Shown in pieces: positions 15,137-25,200 of a stretch of 64,000 nt of DNA; the first letter of the stretch is position 1; each line of letters opens with the position of its first letter. The stretch covers positions 806,001-870,000 of the forward strand of contig CBDHEY010000004.1 of assembly GCA_965262305.1 (NCBI GenBank). Direction: 5' to 3'. The notes under the pieces are model-generated. The model was not told where the DNA came from. It searched no databases and saw only the letters and a program-made list of their open reading frames with translations. The position numbers and the translations under genes were made by a program. This stretch comes from CBDHEY01 sp965262305. GTDB taxonomy: Bacteria > Pseudomonadota > Gammaproteobacteria > Pseudomonadales > Cellvibrionaceae.

Positions 15137-16750
15137 ATGAACATCTCTATAAGAATCAAGATATTGCTATCCATTTCCCTCGGTTGCGTTCTCTTATTGG
15201 TGCAAACTTTTGTCACATCTGTATTTATCACGGAACAGCAAAAAAACGTGTCTCACCTTGCTTCTGCCGCAGAAGGAAGATTATTCATTGATTTGCTAAG
15301 AGATTCTGCTCGAGAGGCATCTGTTAAAGCTGATACGGTCGGTTCTACCTTAAACCGAAAACAGGCATTGGATGGTTTGAGTGTTTATCTTGAAGATGTT
15401 TTGGAAAAGCTTGATTATTTTGCGAACTTTATCGCAAGTGACCAGTTAGGTTTATCTAAAGAGGATGCAATTGTTCTTAGTGCAAATATAGCTTCTGGAA
15501 TGTCAGAGTTTCGAGAGTTTGCTTTGGACGAAGATCTTGCCAGCGAAGATATTTCTGATGCAGCAATCTTTTTAAATGATCCGATTTTTGAAGCGATTGA
15601 AAGTCTTAACTTTGTAAACCAGAACTATGCCAAACAGATAAATTCTGCCATGGCTGCTGAAAAAGAAGCGAGAAACAAACCAGTCTATTTTGGGTTTATT
15701 ATCTTTCTTTGTTCAACAGTAACTTTGTTGTTATTTGCATGGTTTTTTTCTGCGAACATGATAAAGACGATTAATAAATCGTTAGATAGAGCAAATAGAA
15801 TATCGAGTGGTGACTTAAGTGAATTCAGTGATGAGAAACCCCGCTCGGGTGATGAACTAGGTCACCTAGATGACTCGCTTTCGAGTATGACACTTTCTTT
15901 AAGGACACTAGTGACTCAGATTCATTGTTCTTCAGGTGAATTGGTTAACGCTGCAGATATGTTGGCGCAAATAGCTAGTAATTCTCAGCTGAGAGCAAAT
16001 GATCAAAGTCATCGCATTAAAGAAATTAAAGAATCGGTGTTATCACTTTCAAGCTCTGCTTCGAGTATTGGCAGCGTTTCACAAGAAACTGTTAAAGCCA
16101 GTGAAAACGCTACGAAAGAGACGGCTCAAAGTTTGAACGTCGCAAATAAAATGACAGACTCAATGTCCAATTTGGCTAATGAAGCGAAGGGGATAGCGGC
16201 TGCCATCGACGAGTTTTCAAAGCGTGTCTCCGATATCGAAAATATTCTAACAGTAATCACCGGTATTTCTGAGCAGACTAATCTACTCGCGCTTAACGCC
16301 TCAATTGAGGCTGCAAGAGCGGGGGAGCATGGTCGTGGCTTCGCAGTTGTTGCCGATGAGGTACGGTCTTTGGCGCAGGGAACACAATCGTCCGCCAGGG
16401 ATATTAAGTCGATCATTGATGATGTTCGTAAGGGCGTAGACGATATCGTTAAGGCTTCTGGTCAAGTTCGCGATAAAACTAACGATACCCGTGAAATAGC
16501 CAGTAGTGCCGGTGCTTCAATAAAGTCGATTATGGAATTTATTCATAATTTGGACCGTAAAAACAACGATATTGCTTTGGCAGTCTCAGAGCAAAATAAT
16601 TTGGTTCAAGTTGTGATAGATCTTCTAGAAAAAGCCACCGAGAACGAAGTTTTGGCGCTCGATGCCGCTAATTCAACAACCGAACAAAGTCGCCATCTTG
16701 CCGTGCTTTCTGGCAATCTATGTAAACAAGTTGAAACTTTCAAAACCTGA
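15137..16750 (+). CDS. Methyl-accepting chemotaxis protein
   Basis: This 537-residue chemoreceptor has a first membrane helix at residues 8-31, a helical periplasmic domain of about 150 residues, a second membrane helix at about 183-205, a HAMP region (ANRISSGDLSEF) and a signalling domain. The conserved hairpin tip reads EQTNLLALNASIEAARAGE followed by GRGFAVVADEVRSLA (about 378-412). No C-terminal CheR-tether motif is seen. The ligand cannot be told. The following porin-like and PstS-like genes on the same strand could supply or bind the signal. Confidence 0.93.
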   Translation: MNISIRIKILLSISLGCVLLLVQTFVTSVFITEQQKNVSHLASAAEGRLFIDLLRDSAREASVKADTVGSTLNRKQALDGLSVYLEDVLEKLDYFANFIASDQLGLSKEDAIVLSANIASGMSEFREFALDEDLASEDISDAAIFLNDPIFEAIESLNFVNQNYAKQINSAMAAEKEARNKPVYFGFIIFLCSTVTLLLFAWFFSANMIKTINKSLDRANRISSGDLSEFSDEKPRSGDELGHLDDSLSSMTLSLRTLVTQIHCSSGELVNAADMLAQIASNSQLRANDQSHRIKEIKESVLSLSSSASSIGSVSQETVKASENATKETAQSLNVANKMTDSMSNLANEAKGIAAAIDEFSKRVSDIENILTVITGISEQTNLLALNASIEAARAGEHGRGFAVVADEVRSLAQGTQSSARDIKSIIDDVRKGVDDIVKASGQVRDKTNDTREIASSAGASIKSIMEFIHNLDRKNNDIALAVSEQNNLVQVVIDLLEKATENEVLALDAANSTTEQSRHLAVLSGNLCKQVETFKT

Positions 16751-16763
16751 TCTATGGTTTAAG

Positions 16764-16777
16764 TAGTGTTAACACTA
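16764..16777. repeat. Palindrome in the chemoreceptor-porin gap
   Basis: TAGTGTTAACACTA is a perfect 14-base palindrome 14 bases past the chemoreceptor stop. It is followed by ATAGG and CCTAT arms around a five-base loop. Neither has a T-run, so a regulatory site for the porin gene is more likely than a terminator. Confidence 0.4.
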
Positions 16778-16857
16778 TCCCATATAGGCTAAACCTATGA
16801 TTCTGGGCTACTCCAAACTGTTAACCGCAATACTATAAAAATACACGAGGACCGTTC

Positions 16858-18060
16858 ATGGCTAGTTTGGTATCAATCCCACCCTATCGATGGAAAAGAG
16901 AGAGAAACATTATTTTCTATCGCATCTACAAGCTGTTCATATATTTTTCCATTTTAATTAGTTTGGTGTTTAACTCAGCCTTAGCTGATGAAAAAATCGA
17001 TAAGCAAGTTAAAGATCATGAAGAGCGAATTGAAAGCCTTGAAGATTTTTTGTTGGATATAGACGAAAGAGTGGGCTCTCGTTCCATTATAAAAGCATTT
17101 GATGGGCTGAGAGTCGATATTGGTGGATTTATACATACGGCATTTACGCACGTTGAAGGCGAAGATGGTAGTGTGAATGGATTTAATCGTCAAAACTTCG
17201 AGTTGCTAATTGGTGCGGATCTTGATGAAAACTGGTCTGCTTTTTTTGCTGGTGGTTTTCTCCGCGAGTCAGACGATCCCTTTACTGTGGGTGATCGTAG
17301 AAATCCGGATTTCAATCACGTTGCAAAGAACCCGCAAATTATCGCGTGGGTAAATTACCGAAATAGCGACTCATTCAATGTACGAATAGGGCGGATGATC
17401 ACGCCACATGACAGCATTAATATAGAACACTTTCCCGCAACTCTTCTCGATCCCGAACAACCACAGATGCTGAGGCCGTTTGGTGGAAATACGATCTTTC
17501 CTAATTTCTCGACGGGAATACAGCTCCATGGCAAAGAATTTTTTGCCTCTAGTAATTCTTTCCATTGGGCTGCTTACGCAACGCGCCATCCTGCAAATCC
17601 GAATGAGGAAATTTTTGGTGGTAGATTAGAAATCGGATTTCAAAATGACACTATAAATGTTGGGCTAAATGGCGCTTCTGGTGAGCGGCCCGGAAGCCTA
17701 TCACCGTATCAACTGTTTGGTCTTGACCTCAGAGTTGATAAAGGTAATTGGTTAGTTAAATCAGCGTATTTTGCCACAAGTGAAGATACGGGAGGTGATC
17801 GAATCGGTGCGTATTTTCAACCAGCCTATCGATTAACGGCCGATTGGATTGTGTTTTATCGATTTGATATTCTTGATTCTGGTGATGCTTCAGGAGAATC
17901 GACCGAAAATGTGTTGGGTGTGAATTTTACACCAACTAATAATGTAAGGCTTAGAGCGATTTATACAAGTAAAACCATGGATGCAGGAGATGGTAGCAAT
18001 CCTGCGGCTGTTGATGCGGATGCGGATATTATCCAGTTTTCCGGAACTTTTAGTTTTTAG
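16858..18060 (+). CDS. Outer-membrane porin-like beta-barrel protein with N-terminal coiled coil
   Basis: A long signal peptide (about residues 1-43, ending SALA) is followed by a short heptad-rich stretch (KQVKDHEERIESLEDFLLDID), as in trimeric porins of the DcaP type. The rest alternates polar and hydrophobic residues and ends in FSGTFSF, a typical C-terminal barrel strand with terminal phenylalanine. GAGGA precedes the ATG. The small PstS-like gene follows after 11 bases. A role in uptake of an anionic nutrient or in sensing is likely; the substrate is not readable. Confidence 0.8.
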   Translation: MASLVSIPPYRWKRERNIIFYRIYKLFIYFSILISLVFNSALADEKIDKQVKDHEERIESLEDFLLDIDERVGSRSIIKAFDGLRVDIGGFIHTAFTHVEGEDGSVNGFNRQNFELLIGADLDENWSAFFAGGFLRESDDPFTVGDRRNPDFNHVAKNPQIIAWVNYRNSDSFNVRIGRMITPHDSINIEHFPATLLDPEQPQMLRPFGGNTIFPNFSTGIQLHGKEFFASSNSFHWAAYATRHPANPNEEIFGGRLEIGFQNDTINVGLNGASGERPGSLSPYQLFGLDLRVDKGNWLVKSAYFATSEDTGGDRIGAYFQPAYRLTADWIVFYRFDILDSGDASGESTENVLGVNFTPTNNVRLRAIYTSKTMDAGDGSNPAAVDADADIIQFSGTFSF

Positions 18061-18071
18061 AGGCTACGAAA

Positions 18072-18524
18072 ATGAAACGAGAAAAACTATTAAAACTATT
18101 TGTTAGATTCACTATATCACTTTTAATTACATTCTTTTCATTTTCCGTCGCAGCCGACAACTATGTTGTCATTGTAAATAAGGAAAATTCTTATTCGGGA
18201 TCTGTCGACGAAATGAAGCAGATGGTACGCAGATTATTTTTAAAGGAAGCTCAAGAATGGCCAAATGGTATTAAATCGAAACCGTTTAATCATAAAGACG
18301 ATGCCGTATACCATAAATTTATCTCTGAAATAATTGGAATGGATGCGAGAAAAATTGAAGAGTACTGGCTGGGTAAAAAGCAAAAAACCGGTGAGACACC
18401 GCCACGTTTGGGTCCAGAAAAATTATTGTCAAAGCTTGTTGCTAAATCACCAGGAGGTCTTTCGTACATGTTGAAGTCAACTGCTGAAAACTCCGAAGGT
18501 ATAAGGATACTTTTTGAATTCTAG
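18072..18524 (+). CDS. Small PstS-like periplasmic substrate-binding domain protein
   Basis: The 150-residue protein starts with a signal peptide (ending SVAA) and matches the short phosphate-binding-like proteins found alone near porins or sensors. The opening VVIVNKENSYSGSVDEMKQMVRRLFL and the GPEKLLSKLVAKSPGGLSYM segment are typical. It lacks the length of a true PstS (about 320 residues), so it may be a sensor or lid protein and not a transporter subunit. It is probably co-transcribed with the porin gene. A weak AT-rich stem (18527-18543) follows the stop. Confidence 0.75.
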   Translation: MKREKLLKLFVRFTISLLITFFSFSVAADNYVVIVNKENSYSGSVDEMKQMVRRLFLKEAQEWPNGIKSKPFNHKDDAVYHKFISEIIGMDARKIEEYWLGKKQKTGETPPRLGPEKLLSKLVAKSPGGLSYMLKSTAENSEGIRILFEF

Positions 18525-18725
18525 TTAGATTCCTAAAGAATCTTATTTTCGATCTTGTAAGCACTATACTTAACTTCTGATTAATCATTCGTGAAACCAG
18601 ATTTTCTGTATAGTGCCTTTCTATCATATAAAAAACTTTCTTCTCATATCGGGTGTTTAATTAGTAAATCGAATCGTTGTTTTCGATTTCTATATTTTGG
18701 CCAATATTTTTTGTCTTAGACAAAT

Positions 18726-19604
18726 TTACATTCGCGCAACGTCTACAGATACCTTAAGCAGTGGTTTTTTTCCTCCTCCGTAAATCACCCCTTTTAACGG
18801 CGTAACATCGTAGTAGTCTCTACCCCAGGCGGTAATAATATGCTGTTCTCCCGCAAGACAGTTATTTGTAGGATCAAATTCAAACCAGCCTTCATTAGGT
18901 GAATATACGGAAATCCATGCATGGCTAGCGTCGGTACCAACAAGTTTTTCTTTTCCGGGCGCAGGTAATGTTTCTATATAACCAGATACATATTTCGATG
19001 GAAAACCCATCGCGCGTAAACAGGCTATTTGCAAATGGGCAAAATCTTGGCATACGCCACGACGATTTGCGAGGACATCTGCTAACGGTGTCGCTATGGT
19101 GGTGGATTCAGGACAGTAGGTAAAATCTTTGTATATTCTCGTCGTGAGGTCCATTACACATGATAATAGAGGTTTATCAAAATCAAATGATTCTTTGGCA
19201 TAATCTTTCAGTTCTTCAGTAACCTGAATCATTGGAGAGTCAAGTATAAACTCTTTTGCAAACAATAATTCTGCTTGGCTTGATTGCATTAAATGCAAAA
19301 GGGCTTCTGCACAGGTAACACCAAAGTCGAGCTCGGGCGTGGAAACTTGTTGGTCAGTATTTACTTCACTGGTGGCCGTGATCACAAGTTTAGTGTGCGG
19401 TCGTTGAATTTCAAAATGATACGCTAGGTTGCCAAAATAGTCTTCACGCCGCGACGTTGATGCGACTGAGGGTGATACGTTCACGCGGCTCTTTATTCGC
19501 TGTTGCCGTAATGAGTTTCTTGGAATCAAATGGGCGAGATTATAACAATGGGTCACTCGCGCACTATATTCATATTCTGTGATGTGCTTTATTCTGTACT
19601 GCAT
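18726..19604 (-). CDS. Transglutaminase-like cysteine protease-fold protein
   Basis: This is a 292-residue protein with the bacterial transglutaminase N-terminal domain and a catalytic core. The triad is visible as Cys185 (RRGVCQDFAH), His228 (DASHAW) and Asp244 (FEFDPTNN). The ATG at 19604 overlaps the stop of the upstream gene as TAATG, indicating translational coupling. Members of this family accompany ATP-grasp and alpha-E proteins in a widespread operon proposed to make and cleave peptide linkages. It is the last gene of the operon. The biological substrate is not known. Confidence 0.9.
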   Translation of the reverse strand: MQYRIKHITEYEYSARVTHCYNLAHLIPRNSLRQQRIKSRVNVSPSVASTSRREDYFGNLAYHFEIQRPHTKLVITATSEVNTDQQVSTPELDFGVTCAEALLHLMQSSQAELLFAKEFILDSPMIQVTEELKDYAKESFDFDKPLLSCVMDLTTRIYKDFTYCPESTTIATPLADVLANRRGVCQDFAHLQIACLRAMGFPSKYVSGYIETLPAPGKEKLVGTDASHAWISVYSPNEGWFEFDPTNNCLAGEQHIITAWGRDYYDVTPLKGVIYGGGKKPLLKVSVDVARM

Positions 19605-22150
19605 TAACTTGCTTCCCAAGTGCTTCTTACAAGCTGTTGCGAGCTTTCTCTATGATCGAAGTAAGAGTCGCTTATAAAGTTACTTAACGAACCCAAAAGA
19701 TCGCTAATACGACCAAGGTTTTGATCTAATCTTTGGCGTTTCCCATCAATGCGATTATTTAAATCTTTCAATAAAGAAAGTTTAATTACGGTTTCGCACT
19801 CGAGTATCGCGCGTTCCTTTGGTGTCAACTCATGTCTCGATTCGGTCGACTTGGGTAATGCATTTATGTGTGAACCTAAATGCTCAATTTGAAATAATAA
19901 TGATCTTGGGTTCGATGTGTCCATCATGACGAGATCCAAGCTGGATTGGATTCCCATTCTAGCTCTGTATCTACGACGGTAACTTATGAGCGATTCCAAT
20001 GAAGAAAGCAGGGCTTCGATCAAAACGGTTTGATCTGATTCTGGTACTTCAGGTACCAGAAGATTTTTCATAATAATGGTTGTGAGTAAGCCTCTTTCAA
20101 GACGTCGCCCAATCTCAATAAAGCGCCAGCCAAAATCACGCACCATGCTTTCTTGGGCTAGGCCAGATAGTGCCATCAACGCAGATACAAGTGGATCTAG
20201 AGCTTCTTCTGGTGCAGCGGCTAGGCCTCCTGACAAGGCGGTATCCAATTCCGATATTGTATCGCGGATGTCGTTTATCACACGCATCGTATCCGAAGAT
20301 AAAAGCTCTTTTGATTCGTCTGCACATGCGATCATTGCGTTAAGGTTTGAGTGCACACTGCCAAGTCGATTTCGATCCTTCACTATAAGCAAAAGTTCTT
20401 CGTCACACTTGTCTACCAAGTCTTGAGAGGCATTTATAAAGCCAGGGTGGGTTGCAGTCACATCTGTGACGGCTTCCAACAAAATACGCTTACTGGTGTC
20501 ACTAATTGGTTCTTCGCCATTTAATAGCAAAAATACCGTTCGGAGTAATCGAAGAGATGATTCTGATCGTTCGGCATAGCGTCCCATCCAAAACAGATTT
20601 TCTACCACACGGCTGGGTAAACTAATCAAGTCAGCTTCTTTCGCAGGCGTATCGTCAGTTGCATTTGATAGGGCGCTTAAACGTTCGGGTTCAGAAGCAA
20701 TTACCCAAGTATCTTTACTTTTCGAACCGGCTTGATTCGAGATGATAAAAGAAGAAGGCTCTAACCCAACTCGAGTAAGGCCACCAGGCATGACAGAGTA
20801 GGAAGACTCTGAGGCAACGGAAAAGCTTCGTAAAATACCTGGGCGAGGCTCTAGCTGGCCATTGGCAAATGTCGGGATATGAGCTGTATTTAACACGGGT
20901 TGAGCCACGAACTGCATTGGATTAGCTTTGATTTGGGTAATCAGAGCTTCTTTATCTTGCGCTGGTTGTTCGCCCATATAAGAACTGCGGGCTCCCGATG
21001 ATCTGAACACCGGCTTTACAACCAAGTCGTTGATATTTTCTTCGACAAAATCTAAGTCATCCTTATCGCCACACCAGTAAGTGTCTACTGAGCTAAGGCG
21101 CAATTCCCTACCAAGGAGAGCTTTTGCTATATCTGGAAGGAATTTAAGTAAGATGGGGTTCTCTAGAACGCCTGATCCAAGAGGATTGGCAAGAACAACT
21201 CGACCGGCTCTTATGACTTCGAGTATTCCTGCAATTCCTAATTGAGAGTCACCCCGTAACTCTACTGGATCGCAAAAAGCATCATCGACACGTCGCAAAA
21301 TTACGTCAACTCGACTCAATCCATCTAAGGATTTCATCCAAACATAGCCGTTGCGCACAACTAGATCGCCACTTTGTACAAGATGTAATCCCAGGTAATT
21401 TGCCATGTAAGCATGTTCGAAATAGGTTTCATTATGGGAGCCAGGAGTTAAGACGACGACTCTGGGCTGGTCTTGATTTGGTGAAAGTGAATAAAGCTTA
21501 CTGCGAATTCGTTGGAAAAAAGCGGCGAGGCGGTGTACGTGGCTATCGCGAAATAGGCTTGGCATGACCCGAGACATTACCGTGCGGTTTTCTAAGGCGT
21601 AGCCGGCACCGCTTGGTGATTGAGTGCGGTCGGTGAGAACAAGTATTTCACCATTGCAATCACGCATCATATCCACAGCATGGAAAATTAAATCGTGTTC
21701 CCCAGGTACCTGTATCCCGTGACAAGCTCGCAAATAACCTTTATGACAAAATAGGGCTTCGGGCGGAATAACGTTATGTCGAATGAGGTCTCTGGCGCCG
21801 TAAAGATCTCGCAAAATAAGATTAAATAGCTCTGCTCGCTCAAGCAATCCCGCTTCGATGGAGGCCCACTGCTCGCTTGTTATAAGGGATGGGACTAGGT
21901 CGAGGCTCCACGTGCGGTTTGGCGATGATTTATCGCTATAGATATTATAAGTAGCACCGTCATCTCTAAGTATCCTAAGTGCTTTTTCTTCTCGATCTGA
22001 AAACGTCTTAGCACCCATGGATTTAATTGAATCCAAAAGGTAAGTCCAGTGTGGTTTGACCTCGCCTTCAGAGTCAAAAATATCGTTACACAGGCTTAGA
22101 TCTGGCGTATAGGTGAGATCCTCATCTTGAGATACTATTGTTTGACTCAT
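19604..22150 (-). CDS. Circularly permuted ATP-grasp protein fused to an alpha-E domain
   Basis: The first 470 residues are a circularly permuted ATP-grasp domain (COG2308 type), shown by VLTPGSHNETYFEHAYMA, LRRVDDAFCDP and PGGLTRV. The last 340 residues are an all-helical alpha-E domain (COG2307 type) beginning SRVVENLFWMGRYAERSE. Compared with the stand-alone ATP-grasp at 26719-28179, the metal-binding stretch LEDNLRVPSG reads LTDRTQSPSG here and the nucleotide loop ANESGGYG reads FRSSGARS, so catalytic power is doubtful. The ATG at 22150 is the first ATG; a GTG seven codons upstream is possible. It overlaps the following transglutaminase gene by one base. Confidence 0.9.
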   Translation of the reverse strand: MSQTIVSQDEDLTYTPDLSLCNDIFDSEGEVKPHWTYLLDSIKSMGAKTFSDREEKALRILRDDGATYNIYSDKSSPNRTWSLDLVPSLITSEQWASIEAGLLERAELFNLILRDLYGARDLIRHNVIPPEALFCHKGYLRACHGIQVPGEHDLIFHAVDMMRDCNGEILVLTDRTQSPSGAGYALENRTVMSRVMPSLFRDSHVHRLAAFFQRIRSKLYSLSPNQDQPRVVVLTPGSHNETYFEHAYMANYLGLHLVQSGDLVVRNGYVWMKSLDGLSRVDVILRRVDDAFCDPVELRGDSQLGIAGILEVIRAGRVVLANPLGSGVLENPILLKFLPDIAKALLGRELRLSSVDTYWCGDKDDLDFVEENINDLVVKPVFRSSGARSSYMGEQPAQDKEALITQIKANPMQFVAQPVLNTAHIPTFANGQLEPRPGILRSFSVASESSYSVMPGGLTRVGLEPSSFIISNQAGSKSKDTWVIASEPERLSALSNATDDTPAKEADLISLPSRVVENLFWMGRYAERSESSLRLLRTVFLLLNGEEPISDTSKRILLEAVTDVTATHPGFINASQDLVDKCDEELLLIVKDRNRLGSVHSNLNAMIACADESKELLSSDTMRVINDIRDTISELDTALSGGLAAAPEEALDPLVSALMALSGLAQESMVRDFGWRFIEIGRRLERGLLTTIIMKNLLVPEVPESDQTVLIEALLSSLESLISYRRRYRARMGIQSSLDLVMMDTSNPRSLLFQIEHLGSHINALPKSTESRHELTPKERAILECETVIKLSLLKDLNNRIDGKRQRLDQNLGRISDLLGSLSNFISDSYFDHRESSQQLVRSTWEAS

Positions 22151-22258
22151 TGTTTGCGACACAAATACCACCCGCTAATGACACAGAAAACGTAAAGGAC
22201 TATTTTTATTGTAAGGCAACTCCTGGGGGCTGCCATTATGTCACGAGTTTTATTTGGA

Positions 22259-25200
22259 TCAACTGATAAAACTTGGTTTACGGCGTAAATCCAAGGTGTA
22301 TGGATATTCACCTGGTGATTCTTCAGGCGGTGGAGCCATTGGGCGAGGTGGGTGCTGATCAGAGAAAAACTCACGCAATGCGCTTATATCTGGCTTTGGC
22401 GTATAAGGACCCGGCGTATGGCCAATGTCTTCAAAGCGGTTGATACGCCTAGATTCTGCTTCGTAAGCATTCACTGGGAAGTTATCGTAGCTGCGCCCTC
22501 CTGGATGCGATACATGATAGGTGCAACCACCTATAGAGCGGCCATTCCATGTGTCGATTAGGTCAAATACCAGCGGTGTATGCACTCCAATCGTGGGATG
22601 CAAGGCCGAGGGCGGCGCCCATGCGCGGTATCTCACACCGCCTACGTATTCCCCTTGTTTCGAGGTCTTGTGCATTGGCACCCGCCGGCCATTGCAAGAG
22701 AGCACATATCGACCGTCGGTAATTCCAGAAATTTTCACCTGTAGCCTTTCAACAGAAGAATCAACATAGCGTGCAGTACCAAAACTGCCTACTTCTTCAC
22801 CCAATACGTGCCAGGGTTCAACAGCCCAACGAAGCTCTAGTTCTATGCCATCCAGTTTGACTCTCCCATAGTGAGGGAATCGGAACTCTTCGAAGGGAAG
22901 CAGCCAATCTGCGTCAAAGTGGTACCCATTTTCTCGCAGGTCTGCGACCACTTCTTTCATGTCCTCCCACAAAAAGTGCGGCAACATATATTTGTCATGT
23001 AAAAGAGTACCCCAACGCACTAAACGGTGTTTGTATGGTTTTCGCCAAAATCGAGCAACAAGTGTTCGAATTAATAGAGCTTGAACCAAAGCCATGCGGC
23101 TATGGGGAGGCATTTCGAAACCACGGAACTCCAATAACCCCAATCTTCCTGTCGAAGAGCCGGGAGCGTAAAGCTTATCGATACAAAATTCAGCGCGGTG
23201 AGTGTTGCCGGTTACATCGATCAATAGATTACGCATTACTCTATCAATAAGCCAAGGTTGATTGGTTTCCCCTTCGGGCATTTGATCAAAAGCGATTTCC
23301 ATCTCGTAAAGCATCTCGTCGCGACCTTCATCCGCACGAGGAGCCTGGCTTGTTGGGCCGATAAATGCACCAGAGAAGACATAAGATAATGATGGATGAT
23401 GTTGCCAAAAGGTGACGAAGCTTCTAAGTAAATCAGGGCGTCTCAATAGCGGGCTATCTGCAGGTGTGGGACCGCCAAGGGTAATATGATTGCCTCCACC
23501 AGTTCCCGTGTGGCGACCATCTAGCATAAACTTCTCAGTGCCCAACCGCGATTGCTTTGCCGCTTCATAAAGCGCGTTCATGTTGGCGACCATCTCATTC
23601 CAGCTGCTAGCCGGCTGGACATTGACTTCTATCACTCCAGGGTCTGGTGTAACCAAAAGTTTTTGTAGGCGATAGTCTTTTGGCGGTTCGTAACCTTCAA
23701 TAATAATGGGGGTATCAAACTTCTTGGCAGTTTCTTCTAACGCGGTAACAAGCTCGACATAATTTTCCAGGCCCCAAAGAGGTGGCATAAAAATGTGGAT
23801 CTTGCCGTCTCGAGCTTCGATACACAAAGCGGTGCGGACCACTGGCGAAGTGACTTTGTAACTTTCTTTTACTTTTACTTTTTCTTTGTCTTTTGGTTTA
23901 TCTGTATCTTTATTCTTACTTTCTTCAGAGTTAAGCGTGTCAACGTTTCCGTCTGATGAATCAGGCATACCGCCTATGGTTTGCCATTTTATTTGGGTTT
24001 GATTTTGGATATCTGCTGCACTTGTAGCGTAAGCCGTCGCGGGGAATTCAATTTCTGACTGTTTAATAAGTGGTTCTCTAGATTCGAATGGATCACGTTC
24101 AACAATAACCTCATGTTCGTTGTACCAAGGTAAATCGTTAAGAGGAATACGCAGTCCTAACGGAGAGTCGCCCGGTATCAAGATTAATCGTTCACGCTTA
24201 AACTCCCACGCGGAGGTATGCCAAGCTTGTCGTTGGGAATCCCATTCCAGCGGTATCACAAAGCCGGTAGGCTTGTTGAAGCCTTTTTCCAAGAGTTTTG
24301 CTAAGCGTCTTTTACCAAGATCATTCTCAGATTTGTTAGAAAGTACATTACTTGCGAGCACATCAATATTATTGGGGAGTTTTTGTTCTTGTAATAAGTA
24401 ATGCAGTGCATCTTCAAATGCTGGATGAACATATTCCTTGTCGATACCAAGTAAACTCGCGAGATGGTTAGCGAACTTATGTGCAGTAAGGTAGTTATGA
24501 CCGTAATCTTGATCGATTCGCGCAAGATACTTACTCTCACGCCATAAAGGTTCACCATCAGTGCGCCAAAAAATTCCGAGTGCCCAACGTGGAACCTCTT
24601 CGCCGGGATACCATTTCCCCTGACCATAATGCATCAAACCAGAAGGAGCAAAGTGGTCACGTAACTTTAATAGCAACGATTTTGCTAAGCGCAGTTTTTC
24701 TTCACCGAGCGCGGCCGTATTCCATTGGGCGCCATCCATATCATCGATAGATACAAAGGTGGGTTCCCCGCCCATAGTGAGTCGAACATCATCTTGAACC
24801 AACTGTGCATCCACTTTATTGCCCAGAGATAAAGCGGCTGCCCATTGATCATCAGTGTAAGGCTTCGTAACTCTTGGATCCTCATGGATGCGAGTGACTT
24901 CATTGCTGAAATTAAAATCGACCTCACACTCATCGGTTGCACCCTCGATCGGGGCAGCGGATACTGGATCTGGTGTACATGCAAGTGGAATATGTCCTTC
25001 CCCCGCAAATAGTCCAGACGTTGGATCTAGACCAACCCAACCTGCCCCAGGGAGGAATACTTCGCACCAGGCGTGTAAATCGGTGAAGTCTTTTTCTGGA
25101 CCACTTGGACCATCGAGTGACTTTTCATCTGGCGTAAGTTGAACTAGGTAACCAGATGCAAAGCGCGCGGCTAAGCCTAAGTGTCTGAGCACCTGCACCA

